From NCBI GenBank assembly GCA_963790585.1, contig CAWBOY010000002.1, positions 434,001-498,000 on the forward strand: DNA of 64,000 bases, written 5' to 3'. This document shows, piece after piece, positions 27,137-36,788 of this stretch (position 1 is its first letter; every line of letters begins with the position of its first letter). The position numbers and the translations under genes were made by a program. The stretch is from CAWBOY01 sp963790585 (lineage in GTDB: Bacteria; Planctomycetota; Planctomycetia; Gemmatales; Gemmataceae). The notes below the pieces were generated by a model. That model was not told where the DNA came from and ran no database searches. It saw nothing but the letters and a program-made list of their open reading frames with translations.

Positions 27137-28941
27137 ATGAACCCCCGTTACTGTCTGGTGGCGGCCCTGTGCCTGGCCGCCGGCCTCTCCGCCTCGAAAG
27201 CGGACGACAAAGCGATCGCGTTGCCCGATGGCAATTGGATCCTGTCTTACTCGACCACGCCGGCAGCTGAGTCGGTGTTGCGCTCATCAAGGTCGAAAAC
27301 AAAGGCGGCAAGCTCGCCACGTCTGATCTTTCCATCCCGCGCACGAATTTCAAAGTCGGCGACGTCTCCGTCAAAGGCCCTCTCGTCACCGTCAATTTCA
27401 AGCTCGGAAGTGGTGACAAATACACATTTGAAGGAACGCTGAGCCCAAAAGACTCTAAGACGATCGTCGGCTCCTTTGGGAAAGATCAGCAAGTTTGGCG
27501 CGCCAAACTTACAAGCTCCGAAGAAGAAAAGCTCGAAGCCGCCCAAATGACGACCCGCCTAACCCCACCCGAGGAATATGCGGAAATCAACAAGCTGCGG
27601 ATCGCGCCACTCCAGCTTCAGGCGAAGCTGCGCATGACCAAAGACGATGAAGAGAAAGCCAAATTACTCACACAGATCGACGCGGCGAAGAAAGAGGCCG
27701 AGGAAAAAATCCCAGCTCTCAATCGCACCGTGATCGAAAAATACCCGACATCGCCGGCGGCATTCGAGGTGGCCAATTCGATGCTCGCCACCGCGGCGAA
27801 AGACAAAGCCAAGCCCGAAGAAGTCGCGGCTCTCGTGAAGCTGATGCAGAAATTCTCCGAGACGTATGGCCCGCGGTTTGAAACGGAAATGAACGCACGC
27901 GCAGCCGAGACGCTCGTCCGCCAAAAGGGCTACGAGGCGCTAACGAAAGAGATCGCGGAGAAAGTGGCCGCCGCTATGCCGAAGGATGCGTCTGCTGCCG
28001 CGCAAGTTCGCGTGCTGAAGACATACAAAACCGCTCTGGAAAATGCCGGCGCTGCCCCGAAGGCGAAAGAGATCGCCGCCGAGCTGGTCAAACTGGAAGA
28101 GAAGCTCGACGCCGAATATCTGAAGAACGTGCCCCCCTTCAAGCCCGAGACATTCTCCGGCCGCAAGGGCAAGGCTGATCGCGTCGCGGTGATGGAGTTG
28201 TTCACTGGTGCTCAGTGCCCGCCCTGCGTCGCCGCCGACGTCGCGTTTGACGCGCTCAACAAGGCTTACAAACCGACCGATTTGGTTTTGATTCAATATC
28301 ACATGCACATTCCCGGCCCCGACCCGCTGACGAATCTCGATTCGATCGCTCGCTGGGACTATTACAGCAAGAAGTTCCCCCAGGACATTCGCGGCACGCC
28401 TTCGACTATTTTCAATGGTAAGCCAGCAGCGGGCGGCGGCGGCGGCATGGCCGGCGCTGAAGGCAAATTCAAACAGTATAAAGATCTGATTGATCCGATC
28501 ATCGACGAAGAAACCGGCATCAGCCTCAAGGGCAGTGCCTCACTCAAAGGCGACAGAGCGAATATTAAGGTCGCCGTCAATGGCGTGAAGGACGCAGCCG
28601 ACGGCGTCAAGGTTCGATTCGTCCTCGTCGAAGACACCATTCGCTACGTCGGCAGCAATGGACTACGCTTCCATCATCACGTAGTCCGGTCGCTGCCCGG
28701 TGGCGCGGAAGGCGCGAAGGTCAAAGACCTGAAAAACGGCGAATACAGCGCCACGGTCGACCTGACGACGCTGCGAAAGGACCTGACCAAGTATCTGGAT
28801 ACCTACGCCGCTGAGACCCGGCCGTTCCCGTATCCGGATCGGCCGCTTGACCTGAAGCATCTGCTTGTCATCGCCCTCGTTCAGGACGATGAGACGGGCA
28901 AGATTCTCCAGGCCGCTGAATTTGAGGTCGGCGGTAAGTAA
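27137..28941 (+). CDS. Exported protein with thioredoxin-like domain, one-base frameshift
   Basis: A protein of about 601 residues when a shift near 27280 is repaired. It begins with a signal peptide (MNPRYCLVAALCLAAGLSAS) and a short strand-rich domain; the frame changes after TTPAAES and continues with VALIKVENKGGKLATSDLSI. A helical, charged region follows, then a thioredoxin-like part with CPPC (GAQCPPCVAADVAF, about residue 360) and IRGTPSTIFNGKP. The CPPC motif suggests disulfide or thiol exchange outside the cell. Not closely matched to any named family. Confidence 0.78.
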
Positions 28942-28951
28942 GCGTCTGTCC

Positions 28952-29144
28952 GAGCCTGAAGCGTAAGCGAAGAGTATTTGGAAGAATTGAACCACGAATA
29001 ACACGAATAACACGAATAAAGGCAGGAAATGGAAGAGAGAAATGGATAATTACTTCACTCCACTTCTTTCTTGCCTTTCATGCCTTTATTCGTGTTATTC
29101 GTGGTTCAATTCTTCTAAATACTCTTCGCTTACGCTTGAGGCTC
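28952..29144. repeat. Long inverted repeat between the thioredoxin-like and PVC heme genes
   Basis: About 75-base arms (starting GAGCCTGAAGCGTAAGCGAA and ending in its near-complement) surround a short centre, with the internal motif AACACGAATAACACGAATAA. An element starting GAGCCTGAAGCG also appears after the dehydrogenase gene near 55394. It occupies essentially the whole gap between the two genes. Confidence 0.85.
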
Positions 29145-29174
29145 TGTAATCCCACCCCCCTGAGGCACTTCCCT

Positions 29175-32100
29175 ATGACCCGTCCCGTCGCATTGGCGAT
29201 CCTTCTCGCATTCACGCCGATCCTTACCGCTCAGTCGCCGCTACCCAAAGTGCCTGACGGCTTCAAAGTGGAGATCGTCCTGCAGGCCCCCGACATCGAA
29301 GCGCCGACGGCGCTTTGCGTCGCGCCGAATGGCGATGTTTACTTCGCCGAAGATCCGATGGATATGTCCGGCCCGCCGACGAAGAACATCGACAAGATCT
29401 GGATGCTCAAAGGTGGCGATCCAAAAAAGAAAATCCTCATCGCCGATCAGATGTGGGCGGTCATGGGTTTGGAGATCGTTCGCGATAAGCTCTATGTCGT
29501 ACACGCGCCGCACGTCACTGTTTTCACGCTCGACGCCGACGGCAAGCCGAAAGAGAGAAAAGAACTCTTCGATGATCTTGGTCCGCCAGTCGCTGGCGTC
29601 CCGGGCTTCAACGATCATATTCCGAGCGGCATTCGCATGGGTATGGACGGTTGGCTCTATGTCTCGATCGGCGACAAGGGCATCCCCAAGATGACGCGGA
29701 AGGAAAAGGACCAAGGTTCCGTCCACGTCGCGGAGGGGCGCTGGCGGCATACCAAGGAGGGCAATCATATCAGTCTCGAAGGTGGCGGCGTCATCCGTTT
29801 TCGGCCCGATGGCAGCGGCCTGGAGGTCTTCGCCAGCGGTACGCGCAATCATCTCGATGTGCCGATGGACGAGCATGACCGCATCTTCGTCCGCGACAAC
29901 ACCGACGATGGCGACGGCTGGAACACGCGCTTCATGTATCTGCCGCGCGGCGGCTTTATGGGCTATCCGTGGGCGTTCAAGCAACATCCCAAAGAGACGT
30001 TGCCGGCGATCAACGACTTCGGCGGCGGCGCTCCGTGCGGCGGGTACATCTATTGCGATGATGGTTTGCCGGAGAAATACAAAGGCCGCATTTTCCACTG
30101 CGAATGGGGCCAAGGCAAAGTCTGGGCCGTCAAGGTCGTGCCGGATGGGGCGGGATTCAAGTATGTCGATCAGATCGCGTTCATGGACTCGACCGGCACC
30201 GGCGTCAAGGATTTCCGGCCTTTCACATTGCGACCGACAGCCGATGGCCGTGGCTTCTACGTCACCGATTGGGGCCTGAGCGGTTGGTTACAAAAGGTGA
30301 AGGTGGGGCGGATCTTCAAGGTGACGTATGTCAAGGATGATGTGAAGCCGAAGCCGCGCGGAAAGGATACGGATTCGATGGAGGAGTTGATTAAGTCGCT
30401 CGATCATCCGGCGTTTACGGAGCGGTTGCGGGCACAGAGGGCGTTGACCGAGCGTTCCAAGGAATTGGACGTCTTCTTGGGGAAACCCTGGGAAACGATC
30501 AGCAACAAGGAGATCGGCGAAATCCTGAAGAAGCCTGTCGTCGGCCGGCACATGACCTGGGTTTCGGACACAGCCGCGGGGAGGACAGGGACGCCGTTCA
30601 CATTCGATCAATTCAGTGAGGTGTGGCGTGTTGTGGGAAATCATGCAGGCCGATCCGAAAAACCGATCGACCCGATGTGGCGTGCGTGGATTCTCCAGTC
30701 TGTGGGTTCGCCGGAGGACGCGATGTACCGTTTGCAAGCCGCCATCGCCAGCCGGGTGGATCTCGGCGATGCGACAATCGTGATTCCCGTGGTCGAACTC
30801 GCGGGCAAAGAACATGACGTCTATGTTCGCCATGCTCTGGTCCGCTCGCTGAAGGAAGCAAACTGGACCAAGGTGGGCACGCTCTTCAATGACGAGTGGA
30901 TCGCCAAGGCCAAACCCGAATCGCTCGAAGTGCTGTGCGACGTGCTAACCGAGCAATATGAAGTGGGGGCAACGGCGATTTTGAATAGGATCCTGAAACG
31001 CACGGAGTATGAGCTCCGCGCCAAGGCCGTAGAAGCCCTCGCTCGCACTTACAAAGACCGCAAACTCTACGCCGGCACTTGGTGGGGCACGCGCCCTGAG
31101 CAACAGAAGCCGCCAGCTCGCGTCGTCGAATGGGAAGGAACGCCACTCGTCCGCGACGCACTCGTCGCGGCGCTCGGCGATAAGGATGCCAAGGTCCGCC
31201 AAGCCGCCGTCGTCGGCCTAATCAACGCGGCGGACCCGGCCACGCTTGGGCCGCTCACAAAGCGCTTCGCGGAAGAGAAGGACGAGGCCGCGCGCGTCGA
31301 TCTGTTGCGAGCGATCTCCGGATTGCCGACCGAGGAGCGTACGACCCTGTTAGCCGCTGTCGCGGGTGATAGCAAATTTGCCGTTCCGCTGCGTGTGGAA
31401 GCGATCGCGGGTTTAGAACGTGTGTCGTTGAAAGAGGATAGCGCACGCTCTTTTAGCCGAGTGATGGCGTTGGTAAGCGCGGCACATCCAATTATGAACG
31501 CCGCTGTGCAGGCTCGTGCTCTGGAAGCCCTTGGGGTTCTTAAATGTAAGGCCGGCCGTGGGCCAGCGATTGCTGCGCTAGAAAGCCAGTCAACCGCTGT
31601 TCGCAAAGCTGCGATAACGGCCTTGGCTTCGATTGTGACTCCGGAGTCGGCTGACAAGAATCGATTTTTGCCGTTGCTCGAAGACAAGGACTCGACCGTT
31701 CGCACGACGGCCATTCAAGCGCTCGGCACGCTAAAGGCCAAGGACGCTTTGCCTGCTCTCATCAAGGCGTCCACGGTGGAAAGTACACAGTTCGACGCCA
31801 TCAATGCCTTGGCGAAAATGCCGGACAAGAACGCGCTCAGCGCCTACCTGACCGGCCTCGCATCAAAAAATGCCGATTTGCGTAAGGCATCCGCATCCGC
31901 CATCGCCGCGATCCGCGAGGACGCCGCGCCGCTGTTGCAGCAACTCGTCAAGGGCAACGAGATCCCGGCAACGCTCTTTGCCGAGCTACGCACAATTTAC
32001 CTCTCGTATGAGCCAATTCCCGGGTGGGCTCTGATCGGACCGTTCCCGGACGATGGCGCCGTTTATCCGCCGGAGAAGGAGATCCATTTCGACGAGTCGT

Positions 32101-32984
32101 ATCAGGGAGCCGAGAAAAAGGTTTCCTGGCGGCTCAACGTGAGGGCGGATCTCAAGCAGCATGGCCGCGTCAATCTCGCGGGCAAGTTTTCGCCGAGCGA
32201 CAATGTCGTGGTCTATGGTTACACGGAAATCGAGGCTCCGGAAGCGCGCGACGCGGAGTTGCTCGTCGGCAGCGACGACACCATCGTCCTTTGGGTCAAT
32301 GGTAAGAAAGTCCACTCCTTCGATAACAGCCGTGGCTGGAGTTTCGACCAGGATAAGGTTCGTATCAAGCTCGAAAAGGGCAAGAACACGCTCCTCGTCC
32401 GCTGTGGCAACAAGAGCGGCCCCTGGGAATTCAGCGTCGCCGTCTCCGCGGACGCATCGAAATACGCCTTTCTCCAGGGCGGAGCGAAGAAGCTCGACCT
32501 CGAAGCCTTCCGCGCCTTCGCTCGCAAAAACCCTGGCGACCCAGAGAAGGGCAAGAAGCTATTTAACGACGTAAAGGGTCTCGGTTGTGTCAAATGCCAC
32601 TCAGTCGGCGGCGAGGGCGGAAAGGTCGGGCCCGATTTGGCCGGCATCGCTCTCAAATACAAGCGCGAAGATCTGATGACCTCTCTGCTCGAGCCGTCCA
32701 AGGTGATCGCCCAGGGCTATGAGACGATCGTCATTACCACCGACAAAGGCAAATCGCTCGTTGGCGTCTTCAAAGGGGAAACCGCGGATGTTGTGAACCT
32801 GATGAATGCGAACGGGGAGGCCATCGCGGTTCCGAAAAAGGAGATCGATGAACGAACGATCTCGCCGATCTCGACGATGCCAAGCGGACTGAATGATGGG
32901 ATGACCTTACAGGACTTCGCCGATCTCATCGCGTTTTTAGAAGCCCGGCGCGAAGAGAAACCGGTCGAGAAAAGTAAGAAGTGA
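29175..32984 (+). CDS. PVC-type heme-binding protein: sugar-dehydrogenase-like, HEAT repeats and cytochrome c
   Basis: A 1,269-residue exported protein. After a signal peptide (about 1-20) comes a PQQ-dependent sugar-dehydrogenase-like propeller (about 20-400: PDGFKVEIVLQAPDIEAPT, NHLDVPMDEHDRIFVRDNTD), then HEAT-like repeats (about 540-930), a sugar-binding-like domain (about 935-1110), and a C-terminal cytochrome c domain with CVKCH at about residue 1139. The start at 29175 was chosen because GAGG precedes it and the signal peptide follows. The likely role is a periplasmic oxidoreductase with its own electron acceptor; substrate unknown. Confidence 0.9.
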   Translation: MTRPVALAILLAFTPILTAQSPLPKVPDGFKVEIVLQAPDIEAPTALCVAPNGDVYFAEDPMDMSGPPTKNIDKIWMLKGGDPKKKILIADQMWAVMGLEIVRDKLYVVHAPHVTVFTLDADGKPKERKELFDDLGPPVAGVPGFNDHIPSGIRMGMDGWLYVSIGDKGIPKMTRKEKDQGSVHVAEGRWRHTKEGNHISLEGGGVIRFRPDGSGLEVFASGTRNHLDVPMDEHDRIFVRDNTDDGDGWNTRFMYLPRGGFMGYPWAFKQHPKETLPAINDFGGGAPCGGYIYCDDGLPEKYKGRIFHCEWGQGKVWAVKVVPDGAGFKYVDQIAFMDSTGTGVKDFRPFTLRPTADGRGFYVTDWGLSGWLQKVKVGRIFKVTYVKDDVKPKPRGKDTDSMEELIKSLDHPAFTERLRAQRALTERSKELDVFLGKPWETISNKEIGEILKKPVVGRHMTWVSDTAAGRTGTPFTFDQFSEVWRVVGNHAGRSEKPIDPMWRAWILQSVGSPEDAMYRLQAAIASRVDLGDATIVIPVVELAGKEHDVYVRHALVRSLKEANWTKVGTLFNDEWIAKAKPESLEVLCDVLTEQYEVGATAILNRILKRTEYELRAKAVEALARTYKDRKLYAGTWWGTRPEQQKPPARVVEWEGTPLVRDALVAALGDKDAKVRQAAVVGLINAADPATLGPLTKRFAEEKDEAARVDLLRAISGLPTEERTTLLAAVAGDSKFAVPLRVEAIAGLERVSLKEDSARSFSRVMALVSAAHPIMNAAVQARALEALGVLKCKAGRGPAIAALESQSTAVRKAAITALASIVTPESADKNRFLPLLEDKDSTVRTTAIQALGTLKAKDALPALIKASTVESTQFDAINALAKMPDKNALSAYLTGLASKNADLRKASASAIAAIREDAAPLLQQLVKGNEIPATLFAELRTIYLSYEPIPGWALIGPFPDDGAVYPPEKEIHFDESYQGAEKKVSWRLNVRADLKQHGRVNLAGKFSPSDNVVVYGYTEIEAPEARDAELLVGSDDTIVLWVNGKKVHSFDNSRGWSFDQDKVRIKLEKGKNTLLVRCGNKSGPWEFSVAVSADASKYAFLQGGAKKLDLEAFRAFARKNPGDPEKGKKLFNDVKGLGCVKCHSVGGEGGKVGPDLAGIALKYKREDLMTSLLEPSKVIAQGYETIVITTDKGKSLVGVFKGETADVVNLMNANGEAIAVPKKEIDERTISPISTMPSGLNDGMTLQDFADLIAFLEARREEKPVEKSKK

Positions 32985-33525
32985 TTTGAAGTAGATAGCC
33001 TCGGGCGCCAGGGGGGGTACCACACGCGATTGTTGGCGCGACGGTCCTGGCCGCAGCGCAAAACCAATACTGTAAGGTGGTTGTGATAGCGGACCGTCGC
33101 GCCAAGGTAATGTGTTTTTTGGCGTGACGGTCGGCAAGTAATGTTCCGCGCGGAACATAGGGGGCTAGGACGGGGCGAGGCTTCGAGTCAGTTCGTTCTT
33201 TCGGGCACCTTCCGAACTGGCAAGCGGATTCGGGCGCGCATGCTTAGGAGGTATGTGTGTGTCAGCGCAATGCAATCTATTTCGTGCATGACAGGCCAAA
33301 TTCCGTGGCCGGTAATCCGACTCCGGTTCTTTGGAGCAACTTGGGCCCCGTCTAAACTAAATTTACGGGTGGCACAGACATTCCTGTCTGTGCAGCAAAA
33401 GGCACATAAGTCGGTTCCCGCACAGACAGGAATGTCTATGCCACCCGTAAACTTAGTCCGGACCGAGCACTGAAGCGACACCGGGGTCGGAGTACCGACC
33501 CCGGCCACGTCCCACGATCTCTCGA
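32985..33525. repeat. Repeat-rich intergenic region with R1, R2 and R8 elements
   Basis: About 540 bases with no supported gene. It holds paired GACCGTCGCGCCAA-type motifs (33033-33046 and 33092-33105), the palindrome ATGTTCCGCGCGGAACAT at 33141-33158 (R8), and an R1 element whose two halves (33303-33328 and 33481-33509) are separated by an R2 element (33345-33472). The R2 copy thus sits within the R1 copy. Confidence 0.8.
33345..33472. repeat. MITE-like inverted repeat, family R2 copy 2, inside an R1 copy
   Basis: Same terminal sequences as the copies at 10097 and 60257 (ACGGGTGGCACAGACATTCC and complement), of similar length. R1 sequence is found directly to its left (33303-33328) and right (33481-33509), with R2 in place of the normal 24-base R1 spacer. 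Confidence 0.85.
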
Positions 33526-34008
33526 TCATATTCGCGGCAATACCACCTCGCCCTTGTTCTGTAGCATGTTGACCCGCATTTCTTCACGCAGCCGGTGTAG
33601 CACCGCATCGCGCTGACTCCGTGAATAACTCGCCATTTCGACATTCGCCCACTGGATCACCTGCAGGCATGTCAATTCGGCTTCAGCTACCGCCGTCGGT
33701 CGCAAGTGTAACGCGCTCGGAAACTCGGCCGGCTGATCGTTTAGTTCTTTGAACCAAACGGCGGCCTGAATCAGAGTTAACCTGCCGTCGAGCAGGTCGC
33801 GAACGACCAACACCTTTGCGTTACCTCGATCGCGCAGAATTTCCTGGCAGCGCACGAAGTCTTTTTCCTGCATGGCATCGGCCGAACCAGCCTCAGCCGC
33901 GGGTATGCCGAGCCCCAAGGAATCCAGGCAGTCTGGATTAGCGCAAACATATCCAGACAGTATGGTGCTGGCCAAAAGCAAATAGGTGAGCCGTGTCATG
34001 CGCTTCAT
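33526..34008 (-). CDS. Hypothetical exported protein
   Basis: A 160-residue protein with a signal-like start (MKRMTRLTYLLLASTILSGY) and no recognised domain. A GGAG box lies 9 bases before the start at 34008, which was chosen over the upstream frame (open to 34125). The middle part (AMQEKDFVRCQEILRDRGNA, then LLDGRLTLIQAAVWFKEL) recalls a pattern seen in planctomycete proteins encoded next to RNA polymerase sigma factors, but no such neighbour is visible. Confidence 0.7.
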   Translation of the reverse strand: MKRMTRLTYLLLASTILSGYVCANPDCLDSLGLGIPAAEAGSADAMQEKDFVRCQEILRDRGNAKVLVVRDLLDGRLTLIQAAVWFKELNDQPAEFPSALHLRPTAVAEAELTCLQVIQWANVEMASYSRSQRDAVLHRLREEMRVNMLQNKGEVVLPRI

Positions 34009-34500
34009 TAATAAGGTCTCCAAAAATCGTGGCCCAGCCCTTAGACAACAGCACAGGAAAGCAGAATTTCCACACGCGAAGGCGAACGACGGCAGGAGAG
34101 TCGGACGGAAGCGGAATCGGCTCAACGAAACGATTCACGCGCTGGCAGGAGTTTGAGAATCACATTGTAATCATCTCGGCAGTGTCGTAGTCACAGAGCG
34201 TCATTTTTTGTCTCTGTTTGAGCAACACTGCCTTGAAACGTACCCATGCAAAAACAGACGAGGATGATGGTCAGCATAAATCATGCCGAACAATCATTTT
34301 TTGTATCGTGCGTCTTAAGTTGTTGTAAAATAGTGAGTTAAGATTACCACTCAGATGGGAGGCAAATACCTGTTGCAACAACTATGAGCATTGATTGACA
34401 GGACATCAGCAAAAACGCCACCTCGCGGGCAAGCCTATTGCCCTGGAAGGTGGCGTTTTTTGCGTAGGATACAGGCAGTGACGTTCTCCTGCAAAGGAAA
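34009..34500. other. Intergenic region with one terminator
   Basis: About 490 bases between the hypothetical gene and the S46 peptidase remnant. It contains the terminator at 34411-34460 and otherwise nothing that could be supported. Confidence 0.5.
34411..34460 (-). terminator. Terminator after the S46 peptidase remnant
   Basis: AAAAACGCCACCT and its complement AGGTGGCGTTTTT form a 13-base stem, with a nested stem GGGCAA/TTGCCC in between. On the minus strand the hairpin ends in a T-run, placed 40 bases after the S46 stop, so it belongs to that gene. Confidence 0.85.
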
Positions 34501-36594
34501 TTACTTCGACTTGCCAGTGAGCTCGTCGGCCAGCTCGTCGGCTCCGTAGACCTTCCGAAGGGCTTCGATGATGCCCTGAGAACAGACAGAAACGGCACGA
34601 GCTTGCGTGTCGGTGTAGGCGTAGTCGAGCACCAGCGATTGGATGTTGCCATCGAAGATGATGCCAACGAATTCGCCGGCCTTGTTGATGACGGGACTGC
34701 CGCTGTTGCCGCCGATGATGTCGGCCGTACAGACGAAGTTGAAAGGCGTGCTCGGATTTAGCTCGCCCTTTTTCTTGAGCCAACGCTCGGGTAGATCGAA
34801 TGGTTCCTTGTTGTTGTTTTCCTTCGAGCGTTGATAGAGGCCCTCAAAAGTGGTAACGGCCGGAACGTGCTTGCCATTTTCCTCGAAGCCTTTGACCACG
34901 CCGAAGGCGAGCCGCAGCGTGAAGGTGGCATCGGGATACGTGCTCGTTCCCTCGAGAGCAAACTTGACCTTGGCGATCTCCGCATAGGCTTGGCGCTTAA
35001 CTTCCTCAACATCCGTCTCCATCGTTTTCCGGAGCTTGCGTGCCTCCGGATCGACGAGGATCGCTAACTTGATCATCGGATCGTCGCTCGTCGCGATGGC
35101 AGACGCCCGGCCTTCATAAAGCTTCTTGCGAACCTCGACGTCCTTGAGCTTTGTACCCGTCACGAGTTCCGCGGCACGCGCGGACGGCGATTTGCCTGCC
35201 AGGACCTTTATGACGAGTGGGTCATTCGATACCCAGTTGCCCGGCGAGGAAGGTCAAGGCGTCGGTCAGTTTGGTGATTTCGTAGTCATCAGAAAAAGGC
35301 ACCTTGGAAAAAAGCTGCTGTTCCATCGAGGCGAGACCGGCTTCGCCGAACTCGCGGAGCCGCTCGGCATTTGGCTTGGCCCGCTCCTCGGCCGCTCGCA
35401 CCAAGGTTCGGGCGACCCCAAACAAATCGCTGTTGAAGCCGACGCCACCCTCGAGCATGGTGTAAGCGATGGATATTCTTGGCTCGAATTTTCTCCGCGG
35501 CGGCCACTCGGTCCCACGGAGATTTGCCGGTCGGGCTAGACTTGGCTCCACGCCTCTTGCAGCTTCTTCTCATAGGCCTTTTTGCGGTCCATTAACTCTG
35601 GGTCGAGTAACCCACCAAGTCCGCCGATGCGGGCCTTGCGGCTGTTCTGCACGCTGAACAGCGTTTCCTTGGCTTGACGGCGGTTCTCTTCGCTGCGGCG
35701 GAGTAGGCCGACAACAACACTTCGGCCCGATTGAGCCGCTGCATAATGAAAGGCACACCGGTATCGCGGAGATATTCCAGCTCGGCAACCGTCGCAATGC
35801 GACTTGTGCGGCCGGGATGGCCGGACACGAAAACGAGCTTCCCCGTCCTTCGCCCCGTCTTTGCTCCATTTGAGATAATGCTTAACCTTGGCCGGCTTGT
35901 CGTCCTCGTAGACACGGAACAGACAGATGTCGAGATCGTAGCGCGGATACTCGAAATTATCCGGGTCGCCGCCGAAAAACGCGATCGCTTGCTCTGGGGC
36001 GAAGACGAGCCGAACATCGGTATATTTCTTGAACAGATAGAGGTGATAAAGCCCGCCCTGATAGAGAGTTACTACTTGAGCTTTGAGCTTCGACCCCTTC
36101 TGAGCCTCTTCCTCGATTTGGTTCATCACCCCGCGCCGCGCTCTGGCGGCGTCCTCCGAAGATACTCCGGCCTTCACCGCGGCGTTGACTTGCTCAGTGA
36201 CGTCTCTGATTTCTTCGAGGACATTGAATTCCATCGCCTCGCAAGGGAACTCTTTATCTGAACGATCGGGCATGGAAGCCAATTTGAACGTAATCTTTTT
36301 TATCTTTGTCCAAATCGCTGAGCTTCTGCAGCGCGTCGAGGCCGACGTGGTGATTGGTCAAGACGAGCCCATCGGCCGAGACGAACGATCCCGAGCCGCC
36401 GCTATTGAAGCGGACGGACGATTTTTGAACTTGCTCAAGCCAATCCTTTGTCGGCTCGAAGTCATATTTGGCTTTCAATTGGGCATAAAGGCAAATTATT
36501 GAATAACCACATTCCTTCGTCGGCGTGCAGCATCGCGGAGGGTATCCCCAGGGCGAGGACTGTGAGAATGAGACAGGTAACAGCGCGATTTCAT
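34501..36594 (-). pseudogene. S46 family peptidase (DPP7-like), broken by several frameshifts
   Basis: A serine peptidase of about 690 residues in original length, now in at least five pieces on the minus strand. Recognisable parts in order are: the start MKSRCYL with signal-like sequence and DEGMWLFNNLP, the histidine block GGSGSFVSADGLVLTNHHVG (from about 36440), FGGDPDNFEYPRYDLDICLFR, then LVFVSGHPGRTSRI in another frame, and the serine block IIGGNSGSPVIN near 34690. Shifts fall near 36570, 36490, 36255, 35845, 35700, 35545 and 35200. Catalytic residues remain in the translated pieces, but the gene cannot make a full protein as read. This decay is much denser than elsewhere in the window. 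Confidence 0.85.
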
Positions 36595-36788
36595 GAGAAA
36601 ACACTCCCAGATTGAGATATTCGTTTGGCCGCATGCCGGTAGACAAGCACTATTTTATAGCGCTATCCAACAGCCTCCCAGTTATGGAACGGTGTTCACC
36701 GGTGATGCAACGGTCTACGGATCTTTGCATCACCGGAGGTTCTATCAAATAGCGCACGCCTGACGGCGCGCGGGCAAACTATGGATTA

